Below are positions 27,056 through 35,673 of a DNA stretch of 64,000 nt, one piece after another. Made by a program: the position numbers and the translations under genes. Origin of the DNA: Dyadobacter sp. 676 (GTDB taxonomy: Bacteria; Bacteroidota; Bacteroidia; Cytophagales; Spirosomataceae). Positions within the stretch are counted from its first letter, which is position 1; every line of letters starts with the position of its first letter. Below the pieces are notes generated by a model. That model was given only the letters and a program-made list of their open reading frames with translations. It was not told the origin of the DNA and searched no databases. Location: NCBI RefSeq assembly GCF_040448675.1, contig NZ_CP159289.1:6369001-6433000 (forward strand), given 5' to 3'.

Positions 27056-28987
27056 CTATTTCAAAGCGAAATCCGGCCGTTCGAAGACCTCGTTCACCGG
27101 CCGGGTTTCGATCCACCAAATCCTGTCGAGCGCCGGATCGTAATATTTGGCAAGGCTGCCTTTGAGCAGCATTACCTGCTTGATTTCCTGTTTGGCGGGC
27201 ATCAGGTTGCTGCTCGCGCCGTAAACCTGGCGGAAGCCGTCGAGCATGTAGGGTTCGGTATTTAATCTCGAAGGATCGAAAGACCGCACATCTTTTATTT
27301 CCACATTTCCTTTCACGAGGGCAACGGGCGGGGCATCGCGGTAAACCGGGAATGTAAAATAGCTGATTTCCGAAGCACTCATGTGATGATTGTAAGTTCG
27401 TTTTTCCTGCTTTTCTGTAAGCAGGTAGGGATAATCTTTGAATGCGGCGTTGATTTGCGTGTAGTCGGCCGGTTTACCATTTAAGAACAATTTCGTCTTA
27501 TTCCGGTAACCCATTAGCCGCCGGTTCCGGTCGAAATAGGCACCTTTGTAAACGGTGATCACACCCTTTGGCCACCGTTTTAATCGAAAATATTCCACCC
27601 TCAGTTGCATTTCCCTGGCAAACGGAGGGACACTTTCGAGCAGATAGGATTTGAGCTCCTTTGCGGTGTTTCGAGGGTCGTAGCTGTCATAGAAAGGGTT
27701 GGGGGATACGCCATAGGAGGTGAACAGCAGACTATTCAATTCGGGTTTCCGCAGAAAAAAGATGGTGAACCCGTCCCCGAACGGCATGCCTTCCTGATAA
27801 CTCTTGCCCGTAATGAAATCGTCGCTCACGCCACGTAGCGTGTAGTCGCGTGTTACATTCTTTTCCGGCTTTGCAGGCACTTCTTCAAAGTAAAAACCAT
27901 CCATGTCGGTGGTTACGGTCTTTATAAAGCGGTCGTCGTGATAAAGGTTCATGACATAGCCGGCGATCGGCTTCTGTGTTTCGGCGTCGAGGATCAGGCC
28001 GGATAAGTGCAGCAGGTCTTTTGGCTTCCGTTTACTTTCTTCAAACCCGCCCGACCAGATCCTTACCGAGTTACGCCTCGGACTTTCACCGGGCTGATCG
28101 GCCCTGAATGCGGCCAGCAGTACCGCCAGTAACGGAAATACAAACAGGAAACAGCTGAGCAACATACGGGGACTTGCCCGCCTGTTCATCATCACGATCC
28201 GTTGTTTGAGGGAATGGCAGCCGAACTGGTTTATCAGCGGAAATTCTTTGCCGACCGCCGTTCTGAGCAATAAGTATTGATAAGCTTTCGGATCGCCGTG
28301 ATTTTCCAGCACCTTCTGATCGGCGATGTATTCGAGGTTCTGCCGGATCGCACTTCTGATCAGCCACGCGAACGGGTTGAACCAATTGACAATGCAGATT
28401 ACTTCCGACCAAATCACGTCTATCGAATGCCGTTGCTGTACGTGGACATATTCATGGAGGATCATGTCCTGCAATTCGTCCGGGTGGTGCAGGCGCGGGT
28501 TATAAAAAATGGCATTCCAGAAGGAGAACGGGCTCATTTCGAGGTCGAAATGATAGATTTTCACGCCATCATCCGAAAACAGGCGCGATTGTGCCCTGAT
28601 CCTCAGATAAGAGCGCAGGTTGACGAGCAGTCTGAACAGCATTACCACCGCACCCGCGAGCCAGATCCGAAAAACCCAGTCGGCAGATTCGGGCATGACC
28701 GGTTCGGCGGGCACCACAGGCCAGGCGGGTGCCGGACCGGCCGGTGCTACGCTGGCGATGGCGGGTACGCTTTGTACGAATGCGTGGGCAGGCGATGGAG
28801 CAGCGGACGGCGTGAGAAAGGTATTGATGTTAATGAGCGGAAACACGAAGCATTGCACCGAATACCAGCATAAATAGTGCCGGTTCCAGTCGAAAAAAGT
28901 GAGCCGCCGCAACACCAAATGGTAAAAAATCGCGATCACGGCGAAGCTGACCGACAATTTGAGCAGGTAATCCGGGAATGCCGACAT
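27056..28987 (-). CDS. BlaR1-type M56 metallopeptidase with C-terminal extension
   Basis: 643 residues. N-terminal membrane helices (about 8-30, 37-58, 105-125) enclose a zinc protease domain with HEYVH (178-182) in MILHEYVHVQQRHSID; a further helix is near 285-300 (LLSCFLFVFPLLAVLLAAF). The rest is periplasmic: a carboxypeptidase-regulatory-like fold (LILDAETQKPIAGYVMNLYHDD, about 340-410) and strand-rich sequence. BlaR1 proteins cleave BlaI after sensing a cell-wall signal; here the beta-lactam-binding sensor is replaced by the carboxypeptidase-like extension, so the signal is probably different. It follows BlaI on the same strand after 22 bases. Confidence 0.88.
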   Translation of the reverse strand: MSAFPDYLLKLSVSFAVIAIFYHLVLRRLTFFDWNRHYLCWYSVQCFVFPLININTFLTPSAAPSPAHAFVQSVPAIASVAPAGPAPAWPVVPAEPVMPESADWVFRIWLAGAVVMLFRLLVNLRSYLRIRAQSRLFSDDGVKIYHFDLEMSPFSFWNAIFYNPRLHHPDELQDMILHEYVHVQQRHSIDVIWSEVICIVNWFNPFAWLIRSAIRQNLEYIADQKVLENHGDPKAYQYLLLRTAVGKEFPLINQFGCHSLKQRIVMMNRRASPRMLLSCFLFVFPLLAVLLAAFRADQPGESPRRNSVRIWSGGFEESKRKPKDLLHLSGLILDAETQKPIAGYVMNLYHDDRFIKTVTTDMDGFYFEEVPAKPEKNVTRDYTLRGVSDDFITGKSYQEGMPFGDGFTIFFLRKPELNSLLFTSYGVSPNPFYDSYDPRNTAKELKSYLLESVPPFAREMQLRVEYFRLKRWPKGVITVYKGAYFDRNRRLMGYRNKTKLFLNGKPADYTQINAAFKDYPYLLTEKQEKRTYNHHMSASEISYFTFPVYRDAPPVALVKGNVEIKDVRSFDPSRLNTEPYMLDGFRQVYGASSNLMPAKQEIKQVMLLKGSLAKYYDPALDRIWWIETRPVNEVFERPDFALK

Positions 28988-29009
28988 AGCCTTGATGGTT
29001 TGGGGTGAA

Positions 29010-29370
29010 TTACTTTTTCCCTTCAATCAGCCCGATGATCTCCCTGAGCTCGTCGGCCGATATTTTATTCTTCTGTGCGAAGAAACTCACGAGCTCCTTG
29101 TAGGAATTTTCGAAATAATCCTTCACTACGTTTCCCATGAATTTTTGCTTGTACGCTTCTTCGCTGATGGCCGGTGCATATAAATAGGCATTGCCGACCA
29201 TCCTGCTGCTGAGGTAGCCCTTCCTTTCAAGGTTTTTAACGGTGGAAGCGAGCGTCGTATAGGGTGGGACGGGAGGCGCCATCGCCTCCATAAACAGCTT
29301 TACATTCCCTTCGCCGGTTTTCCATACGGCCAGCATCGCGTCTTCCTCCTGGGCGGTTAATTTTTTCCAT
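29010..29370 (-). CDS. BlaI/MecI-family repressor (frame broken near its start)
   Basis: Joined product of about 119 residues. The family N-terminus MEKLTAQEEDAMLAVWKTGEG appears only if the run of six A after ATGG (T6 at 29361-29366) is read as five; as given, the ATG at 29370 is out of frame and an internal start near 29336 would lack the first helix of the winged-helix domain. DNA-binding segment: YTTLASTVKNLERKGYLSSRMVGNAYLYAPAIS; a helical dimerisation and protease-cleavage region follows. It is upstream of the M56 gene on the same transcript and preceded by twin palindromes, its predicted operators. Confidence 0.85.
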
Positions 29371-29373
29371 ATC

Positions 29374-29407
29374 TACGAATTTTTCGTAATTCTACGAACA
29401 TTTCGTA
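29374..29407 (-). promoter_or_regulatory. Twin BlaI operators
   Basis: Two perfect inverted repeats, TACGAA-TTT-TTCGTA (29374-29388) and TACGAA-CAT-TTCGTA (29393-29407), 19 bases apart start to start, immediately upstream of the restored BlaI start at 29370. The arms are identical in both. BlaI/MecI dimers bind paired palindromes of this size. Confidence 0.85.
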
Positions 29408-29432
29408 ATGAAGGCAAATTTTAGGGGAAAAA

Positions 29433-30104
29433 TTAGAAAGGTAACTTTCCGGGACTCAGATCCCCGGGTTCTGGCTTTTGTAAAACTGGACTTTTTTTGA
29501 ACATTTCAATCAGCGTATTCACTTTCAGCTTTTCGAAAATCCGGGCTTTGTAGGTGCTCACAGAGCTTTCGGTGAGATTCAGCTTGATCGCGATTTCCTT
29601 GGTCCAGTAACCTTCGATGAGCATGTCCATCACCTCCAATTCGCGTTGTGAAAGGTATTCGAGCGGATTTTCGCCGTTGGGCTTGTTTTCGAGCGTATTC
29701 CGGAGCAGCTGTTGCTGAACAGCCGTGCTGATGTAGTTGCCGGCTTCGAGCATAGATAATATTGCCTTTTTGATTTCATCCTGCGACGCATTTTTAGAGA
29801 GGAAACCATTGGCACCCGCTTTGATGTAATGCAATGCATAGATCTCTTCTTCAAGACTGGAAAAGATCAAAATCAATACTTTCGGTTGTATTTCCCGGAT
29901 CTTCGGGATCATATTGAAGCCTTCGCCGTCGGGAATGTTGATGTCGAGAATAACCAGGTCGATCTGATTACCGGCGAGCTGGGAGAGTGTCTCACTGAAT
30001 GAGCCTGCTTCGTGAACGACCACCGGGTTCAGCAAATCGAGGATCAAGAACCGGGTCGCCAGCCTGACAATCGCATGGTCTTCAACCAGTAAGATTTTTT
30101 TCAT
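29433..30104 (-). CDS. NarL/LuxR-type response regulator (orphan)
   Basis: 223 residues: a receiver (about 1-120) with EDH at 8-10, phospho-acceptor Asp54 (LVILDINIPDG), Ser/Ser in FSSLEEE and Lys in LSKNAS, then a LuxR-type helix-turn-helix (about 150-210: LSQRELEVMDMLIEGYWTKEIAIKLNLTESSVSTYKARIFEKLKV). A 15-residue proline/glutamate tail follows. The start MKKILLVED at 30104 is preferred to upstream extension. No kinase gene is adjacent. It is one of three related orphan regulators at 29.4-32.0 kb. Confidence 0.9.
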   Translation of the reverse strand: MKKILLVEDHAIVRLATRFLILDLLNPVVVHEAGSFSETLSQLAGNQIDLVILDINIPDGEGFNMIPKIREIQPKVLILIFSSLEEEIYALHYIKAGANGFLSKNASQDEIKKAILSMLEAGNYISTAVQQQLLRNTLENKPNGENPLEYLSQRELEVMDMLIEGYWTKEIAIKLNLTESSVSTYKARIFEKLKVNTLIEMFKKSPVLQKPEPGDLSPGKLPF

Positions 30105-30576
30105 TCTTTTAAGGAGGAGTTGTATTCCGTATTCCGACCGTTTTATAACCTTCGGAATGCCAACAGGCATCCAAATTAATGCAGTAAATATTGAGTAAAA
30201 CTCCTATTATTTAATGTAAAATTTATTCAACGGTTTGTACAAGTTTACAGTTATTTGGCCGCTTCGGCAAGAAAAGTTTTACTTATTGTCGCAAAAAGAT
30301 TTATCGGGTACGCCCGTCAAAAAGCTTTCAGGCGTTTTCTGGGGCGGTTTTTCGTAAATTTCCGATGTCCGGTCTCCTGAATTTCTAAATGTTCGAATAG
30401 AGATTATTTGTTTCGCACCCGAAAAATTTCTACACATGATTGTAGGTAATAATTTGAAATATTTGTATTCAAATGCGGATATTTGAATTACGAATTACTT
30501 CATTCCCGAATAAGCAAAATTATGACACATTGAGCGGAGAAAACCGTTGCTATGTTGTTCGCCAATCAGCCATTTT
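30105..30576. other. Divergent intergenic region between two response regulators, with repeated short motifs
   Basis: About 470 AT-rich bases, no credible gene. Two copies of ATTTCTA lie at 30381-30387 and 30426-30432; the same heptamer recurs three times before the next regulator at 31395. ATTTGAA (30452), TTCAAAT (30468) and ATTTGAA (30481) alternate in orientation about 90-125 bases before the start at 30577. No exact TAnnTTTG was found. Confidence 0.5.
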
Positions 30577-31206
30577 ATGAATATACTCATTATCGAGGAT
30601 GAGCCGCTAACCGTGCTCGGGTTGAAACAAAAGATCGGGGAAATCAATCCTGTGTCGGTAGTCGATACCGCGGCGTCTATCGACACCGCTTGCGAGCTTG
30701 CGGGGCGCAATGTCTACGAACTGATGATCCTGGATATCGACATCAAGGGCAAAGCCGGTGCGGGGGCCGTGGAGCGGATCAAGGCGCTGTACCCGGGGAC
30801 CGCGATCCTGGTCATTACTGATCTTGAAGAACGTACCTACGGCCTGCCGTATATGAGGGCCGGTGCGGACGGGTTCTTGTCGAAGCTGGCCACTTCGGCG
30901 CAGTTCGACGAGGCCATCAGGGCAATGATGGTAATGGGGAAATACGCCAGCCCGGCTTTGCAGCAGCAGATGTTACAGGAAAGCCAGGTAGCCCGGCCGG
31001 TGCGGTATGTGAACCCGCTCATGAGCATTTCCGACCGGGAGCGGCAAGTTATGAACCACCTCATCGCCGGGAAGTCGACCGGAGAGATCGCCGAAATCCT
31101 GAATATCAACAAGACCACCGTAGGTACCCATAAAATGCGGATACTTAAAAAGATGCAGGTCAACAGCCTGATCAAACTGATTGAGAAGGTAACGATGTTG
31201 AGTTGA
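30577..31206 (+). CDS. NarL/LuxR-type response regulator (orphan)
   Basis: 209 residues: a receiver with EDE near 7-9, Asp53 (LMILDIDIKGKAG) and the block YGLPYMRAGADGFLSK, followed by a LuxR helix-turn-helix (SISDRERQVMNHLIAGKSTGEIAEILNINKTTVGTHKMRILKKM, about 145-190). The start at 30577 (MNILIIEDEP) is chosen over an upstream extension. It is similar in length and layout to the regulator at 31395, with the conserved block (A)LPYxxxGADGFxSK, and the two upstream regions share motifs, suggesting a tandem duplication. No adjacent kinase. Confidence 0.9.
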   Translation: MNILIIEDEPLTVLGLKQKIGEINPVSVVDTAASIDTACELAGRNVYELMILDIDIKGKAGAGAVERIKALYPGTAILVITDLEERTYGLPYMRAGADGFLSKLATSAQFDEAIRAMMVMGKYASPALQQQMLQESQVARPVRYVNPLMSISDRERQVMNHLIAGKSTGEIAEILNINKTTVGTHKMRILKKMQVNSLIKLIEKVTMLS

Positions 31207-31305
31207 ATGTGTATATATTGATAGCGGGTATAATACACTTTTAGCGCGGCCTGGCAGGGATCTCAGATAAGGGAGTAGTGAAAATACGATCAAATAGAAT
31301 AGATA

Positions 31306-31349
31306 TATTTCTACAAATCGATAGAGAGCTATTTCTAAATATATTTCTA
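31306..31349. repeat. Three TATTTCTA copies upstream of response regulator
   Basis: TATTTCTA at 31306, 31330 and 31342: spacings of 24 and 12 bases, the same face of the helix if the pitch is near 12. ATTTCTAAAT and ATTTCTACA each occur once here and once in the region before 30577, as does a GATAGAGA/AATAGAGA block between them. Confidence 0.45.
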
Positions 31350-31394
31350 TTATTGTGTTAAATAATTAACCCTGTCTGTATCAGTCAGCAAGCT

Positions 31395-32024
31395 ATGAAA
31401 TTCCTGTGTATCGAAGATCACCCGCTCACATTGCTCGGGCTTAAAACGGTGTTTGCCGAGCTTTACCCGGAGGCTGCCGTCAGCTATGCCGACACTTTCG
31501 ACGAGGCACTGGTTATCCTTGAACATGAACGTTTCGACCTCGCCGTGCTGGATATCGACATTCCCCGCGGCGAAAATATCAGTATGATGAAACTGATGCG
31601 CGAAAGGCAAGCCGGCCTGCCTATTCTGATCTACTCGGCTTTCGACGAGCGGGTTTATGCGTTGCCTTATCTGCAGTCCGGTGCGGATGGTTTTATTTCA
31701 AAGCAGGCGTCCCGGGAGGAGTTCTGCAATGCGGTAGGGGCAATCCTCGATCATGGCCGTTACGTGAGCCACGAAGTCCAGCAGATCTTTCTGTCGAGTG
31801 TCGCGGGTGCCGGTGGTCGGCTTAGGGGCAATTCGATCGTTTCGCTCTCGCCACGTGAGCGCCGCGTCATGCAGCTCATGGCGGAAGGTAAATGGACCAA
31901 GGAGATCGCGGCCATCATGAATCTCAAAGAAAACACGGTTAGCACTTATAAAAGGCGTATTTACGACAAGATGGAGGTGAAAGACCCTATCGAGTTGTCG
32001 AAAAAAATAGCGTTGTTCAGGTAA
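31395..32024 (+). CDS. NarL/LuxR-type response regulator (orphan)
   Basis: 209 residues: a receiver with EDH near 7-9, phospho-acceptor Asp53 (LAVLDIDIPRGEN) and YALPYLQSGADGFISKQAS, then a LuxR helix-turn-helix (LSPRERRVMQLMAEGKWTKEIAAIMNLKENTVSTYKRRIYDKMEV). It resembles both 29433-30104 (output domain WTKEIA...VSTYK) and 30577-31206 (receiver). Its final codons form one arm of the terminator of the convergent gene. No adjacent kinase; a hybrid kinase elsewhere must supply phosphate, or it works without it. Confidence 0.9.
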   Translation: MKFLCIEDHPLTLLGLKTVFAELYPEAAVSYADTFDEALVILEHERFDLAVLDIDIPRGENISMMKLMRERQAGLPILIYSAFDERVYALPYLQSGADGFISKQASREEFCNAVGAILDHGRYVSHEVQQIFLSSVAGAGGRLRGNSIVSLSPRERRVMQLMAEGKWTKEIAAIMNLKENTVSTYKRRIYDKMEVKDPIELSKKIALFR

Positions 32025-32035
32025 ACAACGCTATT
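32001..32035 (-). terminator. Terminator for the LolA-like gene, nested in the regulator's 3' end
   Basis: A perfect 12-bp stem AATAGCGTTGTT / AACAACGCTATT (32006-32017, 32024-32035) with a 6-base loop that includes the regulator's stop codon. On the minus strand the stem is followed by T7 (A7 at 32001-32007), so it terminates the gene at 32067-32783; on the plus strand it has no T tract. Confidence 0.8.
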
Positions 32036-32066
32036 CGGTACGGTGCCGTCGGCAATAGCTGGCCGG

Positions 32067-32783
32067 TTATTTCGCCGGTTTCTTGAATATCGCCGGGTCG
32101 ACAGGTGAGTTGACGGTTATCTTATTGGTAATGAACGACATTGTGCCCATTTGCGGGTTGCTGATCTCCATCGTGTTGGGAAATTTCACACCCTCTACTT
32201 CCTTATAGTCCGACAGGGCGATTTCGCCATCCTGCCCATTCATCGAGACTTTCACCTTGCTTACCAGGTACGTGCCGGCGTCTACATATTCGTCGATCAC
32301 CTGTCCGTCCTTCGTGGTGAGTTTGAGGTGGAAAACATCCTTTTTATCCAGGGTTTCCTTTCCGACGAGTTCTACCTGGTTGCCTTTTTCCTTGTAGTTT
32401 ACCAGGCCTCCGAACGGGTCCAGTGAACTCAGTTGCTGTTTCAACTGATCGGCGGGCATGTCTTCCGGTTCGCCGGTTCCGCCCATCATCGTTGGGCGGA
32501 TCATCCATCCCTGGCCGTTATCCACCACCTGCACCATGGTGTTGCCCATTACGGTGGATTCGTTGCGGACCGACTTGCCTACGACCAACGTCGTCTTGTT
32601 GGGAATTTCCATGCCTTGAACAGCCAGCGAGCGATCGGTTATCACGGTGTTTACCGCCTTGATTTTGTCCAGCCCACCCAGGGCCGCGACGTGTTTATCG
32701 ACGATTTCGTCCACGGTCTGCGCGTAAGAAGCGGCGGATACGAACACCGCGGCCATTGTCCAGATTAGTTTGTTTGTTTTCAT
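32067..32783 (-). CDS. Outer membrane lipoprotein-sorting (LolA-like) protein
   Basis: A 238-residue exported protein with a signal peptide (MKTNKLIWTMAAVFVSAASYAQ). The mature part (about 23-238) has the incomplete beta-barrel pattern of the LolA/LppX superfamily: TVDEIVDKHVAALGGLDKIKAVNTV, repeated hydrophobic strands and EVEGVKFPNTMEISNPQMGTMSF near the C-terminus. Such proteins carry lipids or lipoproteins across the periplasm; in Bacteroidetes many stand next to TonB-type barrels, as here. It follows the TonB-type gene (57-base gap) on the same strand and has its own terminator nested in the neighbouring regulator gene. Confidence 0.82.
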   Translation of the reverse strand: MKTNKLIWTMAAVFVSAASYAQTVDEIVDKHVAALGGLDKIKAVNTVITDRSLAVQGMEIPNKTTLVVGKSVRNESTVMGNTMVQVVDNGQGWMIRPTMMGGTGEPEDMPADQLKQQLSSLDPFGGLVNYKEKGNQVELVGKETLDKKDVFHLKLTTKDGQVIDEYVDAGTYLVSKVKVSMNGQDGEIALSDYKEVEGVKFPNTMEISNPQMGTMSFITNKITVNSPVDPAIFKKPAK

Positions 32784-32840
32784 ACCGAAGTTGTATTTGA
32801 GTTAAAAGGCTTGTGTAAATCGATCTGTAATCCCGTGCGT

Positions 32841-35396
32841 TTACCGCGGGGCGTTGCCGCCTTGTCCGCCGCCGCCTTGCTGTTGTCCGCCGCCGTCGCT
32901 CTTCACATCGTCGTTGTTCACCGACTTCGTCTTTTTTCTGGGCTGTTCCATAGTCATTTTCCCGATTTTATAAGTGAACGTCAGACGGAAGCCGCGGTTG
33001 TAAAGGTATATGTCATTCACCTGGCTGAACTGCAAGGACGTCAATTCGGTGTGCATTTTAAACCTTTTGCTCAGGAAGTTTTCGGCCGCGAGTCCGAGGC
33101 TCGCCTTTTTATTGGCAAACTCTTTCTTGACGCCGACCGTATAAAACCCGAATCCGCCCTGCTTACCCTGTAACTGGATTTGCTGGCCCTGCATGAAACC
33201 GAAAGCCTGGGCGCCCCAGCCATTTCCGAACGACGCCTGCGAGAACAGACCGCCGCTGATATTCACGCCATCGTTGTGGATTTCCTGCTGCTGCCTGTTC
33301 TGTCCGAGCGTTTGTCCGGTTAGTTTGGTATAAAACACGTTGGCGAAAATCCCGAAGTTGATCTTCGAGGTGGCAGCGATATTGGCGAAGAGGTTCGCCC
33401 CGTAAGCGTGCTGCTTGCCGATGTTCTCATAGGTGGTCACGATCGCGCCGTCGAGCGTATCCGAAGGCTGGCGCACCTGCGTAATGGCATTGTTGGTGAA
33501 CCGCCCGAAAAAAGTGGCATTGACGTACGTCTTCTTAATGTTTTTACTCAATCCCAGTTCGTAATTGTTGGTCAGCTCCGGGCGAAGTTCCGGGTTTCCG
33601 ATGGTGATATTCTGTGGGTTGGCCGAATTGAAGTTCGGGTTCAGCTGTTGCAGGCCGGGGCGCTGGATGCGGCGGTTGTAACCCAGTTTCACGGTCGTTC
33701 CTTTGAACGTCTTCGATGCATTGAGGCTGGGTACGAGTATCCCGTAGTTGCCGACACCCACAACGCCCTCATTAGTGCTGGCGTCGATGAACGTGTGCTC
33801 GTAACGCAGGCCGCCTTTGAATGTGTAGCGTTTTTTTGTAGTATAAGTATAAGATGAATATGCCGCCGCTATATTCTGATGGTAAGTCAGATCACCCGCA
33901 GGCTGATCGGTTTCAGGGCGGAAGTCGCCGGTGGGCTCGGCAATGAGGAAGCTGTATTTACTTTTTACTTCCCTGAAAATCCCTTTGCCGCCGAATTCGA
34001 GCATCTGGTTTTTCTTGATGGGTGTCTGGTAATCGGATTGTAACGTAAACTCCTGGTTAATGCTCTTGTTGAGATTGCGCTGGCGGGCTGTCAGCGACTT
34101 TCCCTCGAAGATATCGGCGTCGAAATCATTGGTAAGGTCGTTGCGGCTGTACAGGGTCGATACGCTCCATTCCTGCTGCGGTTTGAACGTATGCAGGTAG
34201 TCGACATTCACATCCACGGTTCCCGAGAGGTTGTCGGCCGCCACATTCCGGGCGGAGAGAACGTCCGGCGAACCGGTTTTCATCAGGCGCGTAGCGAGGT
34301 CCTGCTGGTTCGAGAAGTTCCGCACCCCGTATTTCACACCGGCGGTCAGGCTTTGGTTTTTAGCGATATCGTAATCGAAGCCCAGGTTATAGTTTCCGAA
34401 AAGCCCGTGGCTCGAACCGTCACCGGTTTGCAGCGTTTTTGTAGTCACGTCGTCAACGATGCTGGTTTGTTCCAGGCTTGTTTTGGTGACCGTGTTATAC
34501 ATCCCCCGGCCGAACCCGCCGATCGTAAAGCCGGCTTTGCCTTTGCGGTAGCCGCCATTCAGCGCGAGCATGGAACCCCGGTTACCCACCCCGCCGTCGA
34601 TATTCAGGTTCAGGCCTTGCAGGGAGTTCTTTTTCGTGATAATATTAATGATACCGCCGGAGCCTTCGGCGTCGTATTTGGCGGATGGACTGGTGATTAC
34701 TTCCACCGATTTGATCTGGTCCGCAGGGATTTGTTTCAGGGCATCGGCCACACTGTTGGCGATGATCGTGCTGGGTTTGTTATTGATCAGCACGCGGATG
34801 TTCTGGCTGCCGCGCAGGGAAACATTGCCGTCCAGATCGACAGTGAGAAGGGGTACTTTACGTAAAATATCTGTGGCATCGCCTCCTTTTGCGGTAATAT
34901 CCTTCTCCGCGTTGTAAACGAGGCGGTCTACTTTTTCCTCGATCAGCGCGGCCTGGCCGGTAACGGTCACTTCTTTCAGGGTTTTGGTGTTGGAGGCGAG
35001 GCCGATCGTGCCGAGATCTAACTCCTGTCCTTTCGAAAGTTTGATGTTATCGATCGTCTTGTTGCCGTAGCCGATGAACGAAATGAGCACCCGGTAGTCG
35101 CCTGCGACGAGTTTGGAAAGCGTAAATTTCCCTTTCTCATCGGCAACGGTACCGTCCACGGCCTGGTTGGCCGCTTTGTTATACAACGCAATGCTTACAA
35201 ATTCGATGGGTTTGGATGAAGCTGAATCTACAATGGAGCCGGTAATCTTGGCCGATCCCTTTGGGCTTTGGTCGCCGGCGGTTCCCGGCAGGGCTTTGGG
35301 CTGGCTGGTTCCTGCTGCCGGAAACTGCGCGAATGCCGGTGAAAGGAGTGAGCTGGCGAGGATGGAAACAATCAGGAGAAGTCTTGTCATTTTCAT
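32841..35396 (-). CDS. TonB-dependent-receptor-like outer membrane beta-barrel protein
   Basis: 851 residues: a signal peptide (MKMTRLLLIVSILASSLLSPAFAQ), a carboxypeptidase-regulatory-like domain (about 50-130: GSIVDSASSKPIEFVSIALYN), a plug domain (about 135-240: ...VTVTGQAALIEEKVDRLVYNAEK, SVEVITSPSAKYDAEGSGGIINI), and a C-terminal beta-barrel of the OMP_b-brl_3 type. A 35-residue polar tail rich in Gly and Gln follows the last strand. The ligand is not predictable, and the missing SusD partner argues against classical polysaccharide uptake. The start is MKMTRL at 35396; the frame extends a little upstream. Probably co-transcribed with the LolA-like gene. Confidence 0.9.
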   Translation of the reverse strand: MKMTRLLLIVSILASSLLSPAFAQFPAAGTSQPKALPGTAGDQSPKGSAKITGSIVDSASSKPIEFVSIALYNKAANQAVDGTVADEKGKFTLSKLVAGDYRVLISFIGYGNKTIDNIKLSKGQELDLGTIGLASNTKTLKEVTVTGQAALIEEKVDRLVYNAEKDITAKGGDATDILRKVPLLTVDLDGNVSLRGSQNIRVLINNKPSTIIANSVADALKQIPADQIKSVEVITSPSAKYDAEGSGGIINIITKKNSLQGLNLNIDGGVGNRGSMLALNGGYRKGKAGFTIGGFGRGMYNTVTKTSLEQTSIVDDVTTKTLQTGDGSSHGLFGNYNLGFDYDIAKNQSLTAGVKYGVRNFSNQQDLATRLMKTGSPDVLSARNVAADNLSGTVDVNVDYLHTFKPQQEWSVSTLYSRNDLTNDFDADIFEGKSLTARQRNLNKSINQEFTLQSDYQTPIKKNQMLEFGGKGIFREVKSKYSFLIAEPTGDFRPETDQPAGDLTYHQNIAAAYSSYTYTTKKRYTFKGGLRYEHTFIDASTNEGVVGVGNYGILVPSLNASKTFKGTTVKLGYNRRIQRPGLQQLNPNFNSANPQNITIGNPELRPELTNNYELGLSKNIKKTYVNATFFGRFTNNAITQVRQPSDTLDGAIVTTYENIGKQHAYGANLFANIAATSKINFGIFANVFYTKLTGQTLGQNRQQQEIHNDGVNISGGLFSQASFGNGWGAQAFGFMQGQQIQLQGKQGGFGFYTVGVKKEFANKKASLGLAAENFLSKRFKMHTELTSLQFSQVNDIYLYNRGFRLTFTYKIGKMTMEQPRKKTKSVNNDDVKSDGGGQQQGGGGQGGNAPR

Positions 35397-35673
35397 GGTT
35401 TGGTAATTGGTACAACAAAAATGCGCGCACACGCGCTCGTCTGAAAGGAAAATATGACAAAGGCCGGATTATAGGGGATGGATGAAACGATCCGCGCGAT
35501 GGACGATGGCCCCGGGGCTACCGGATATTTCTGCGAGGTATTCGATACCCGGAAGGCAATCGGCTGGGCGGATCCTTCCACAGACTAAGAAAAACGACTA
35601 CTTACTGAACGGTTTCTCCACCGATGTTTTAAATTGTACAACTTGCGTATTTCGAAATTAATCTCCGGCTCCG

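Noticed and set aside
11847..31860. Other CACGTG hexamers (near 11847, 11895, 13961 and 31851)
   Set aside because: They are inside coding sequence and not extended into 14-bp palindromes, so they do not resemble the operators at 50-56 kb.
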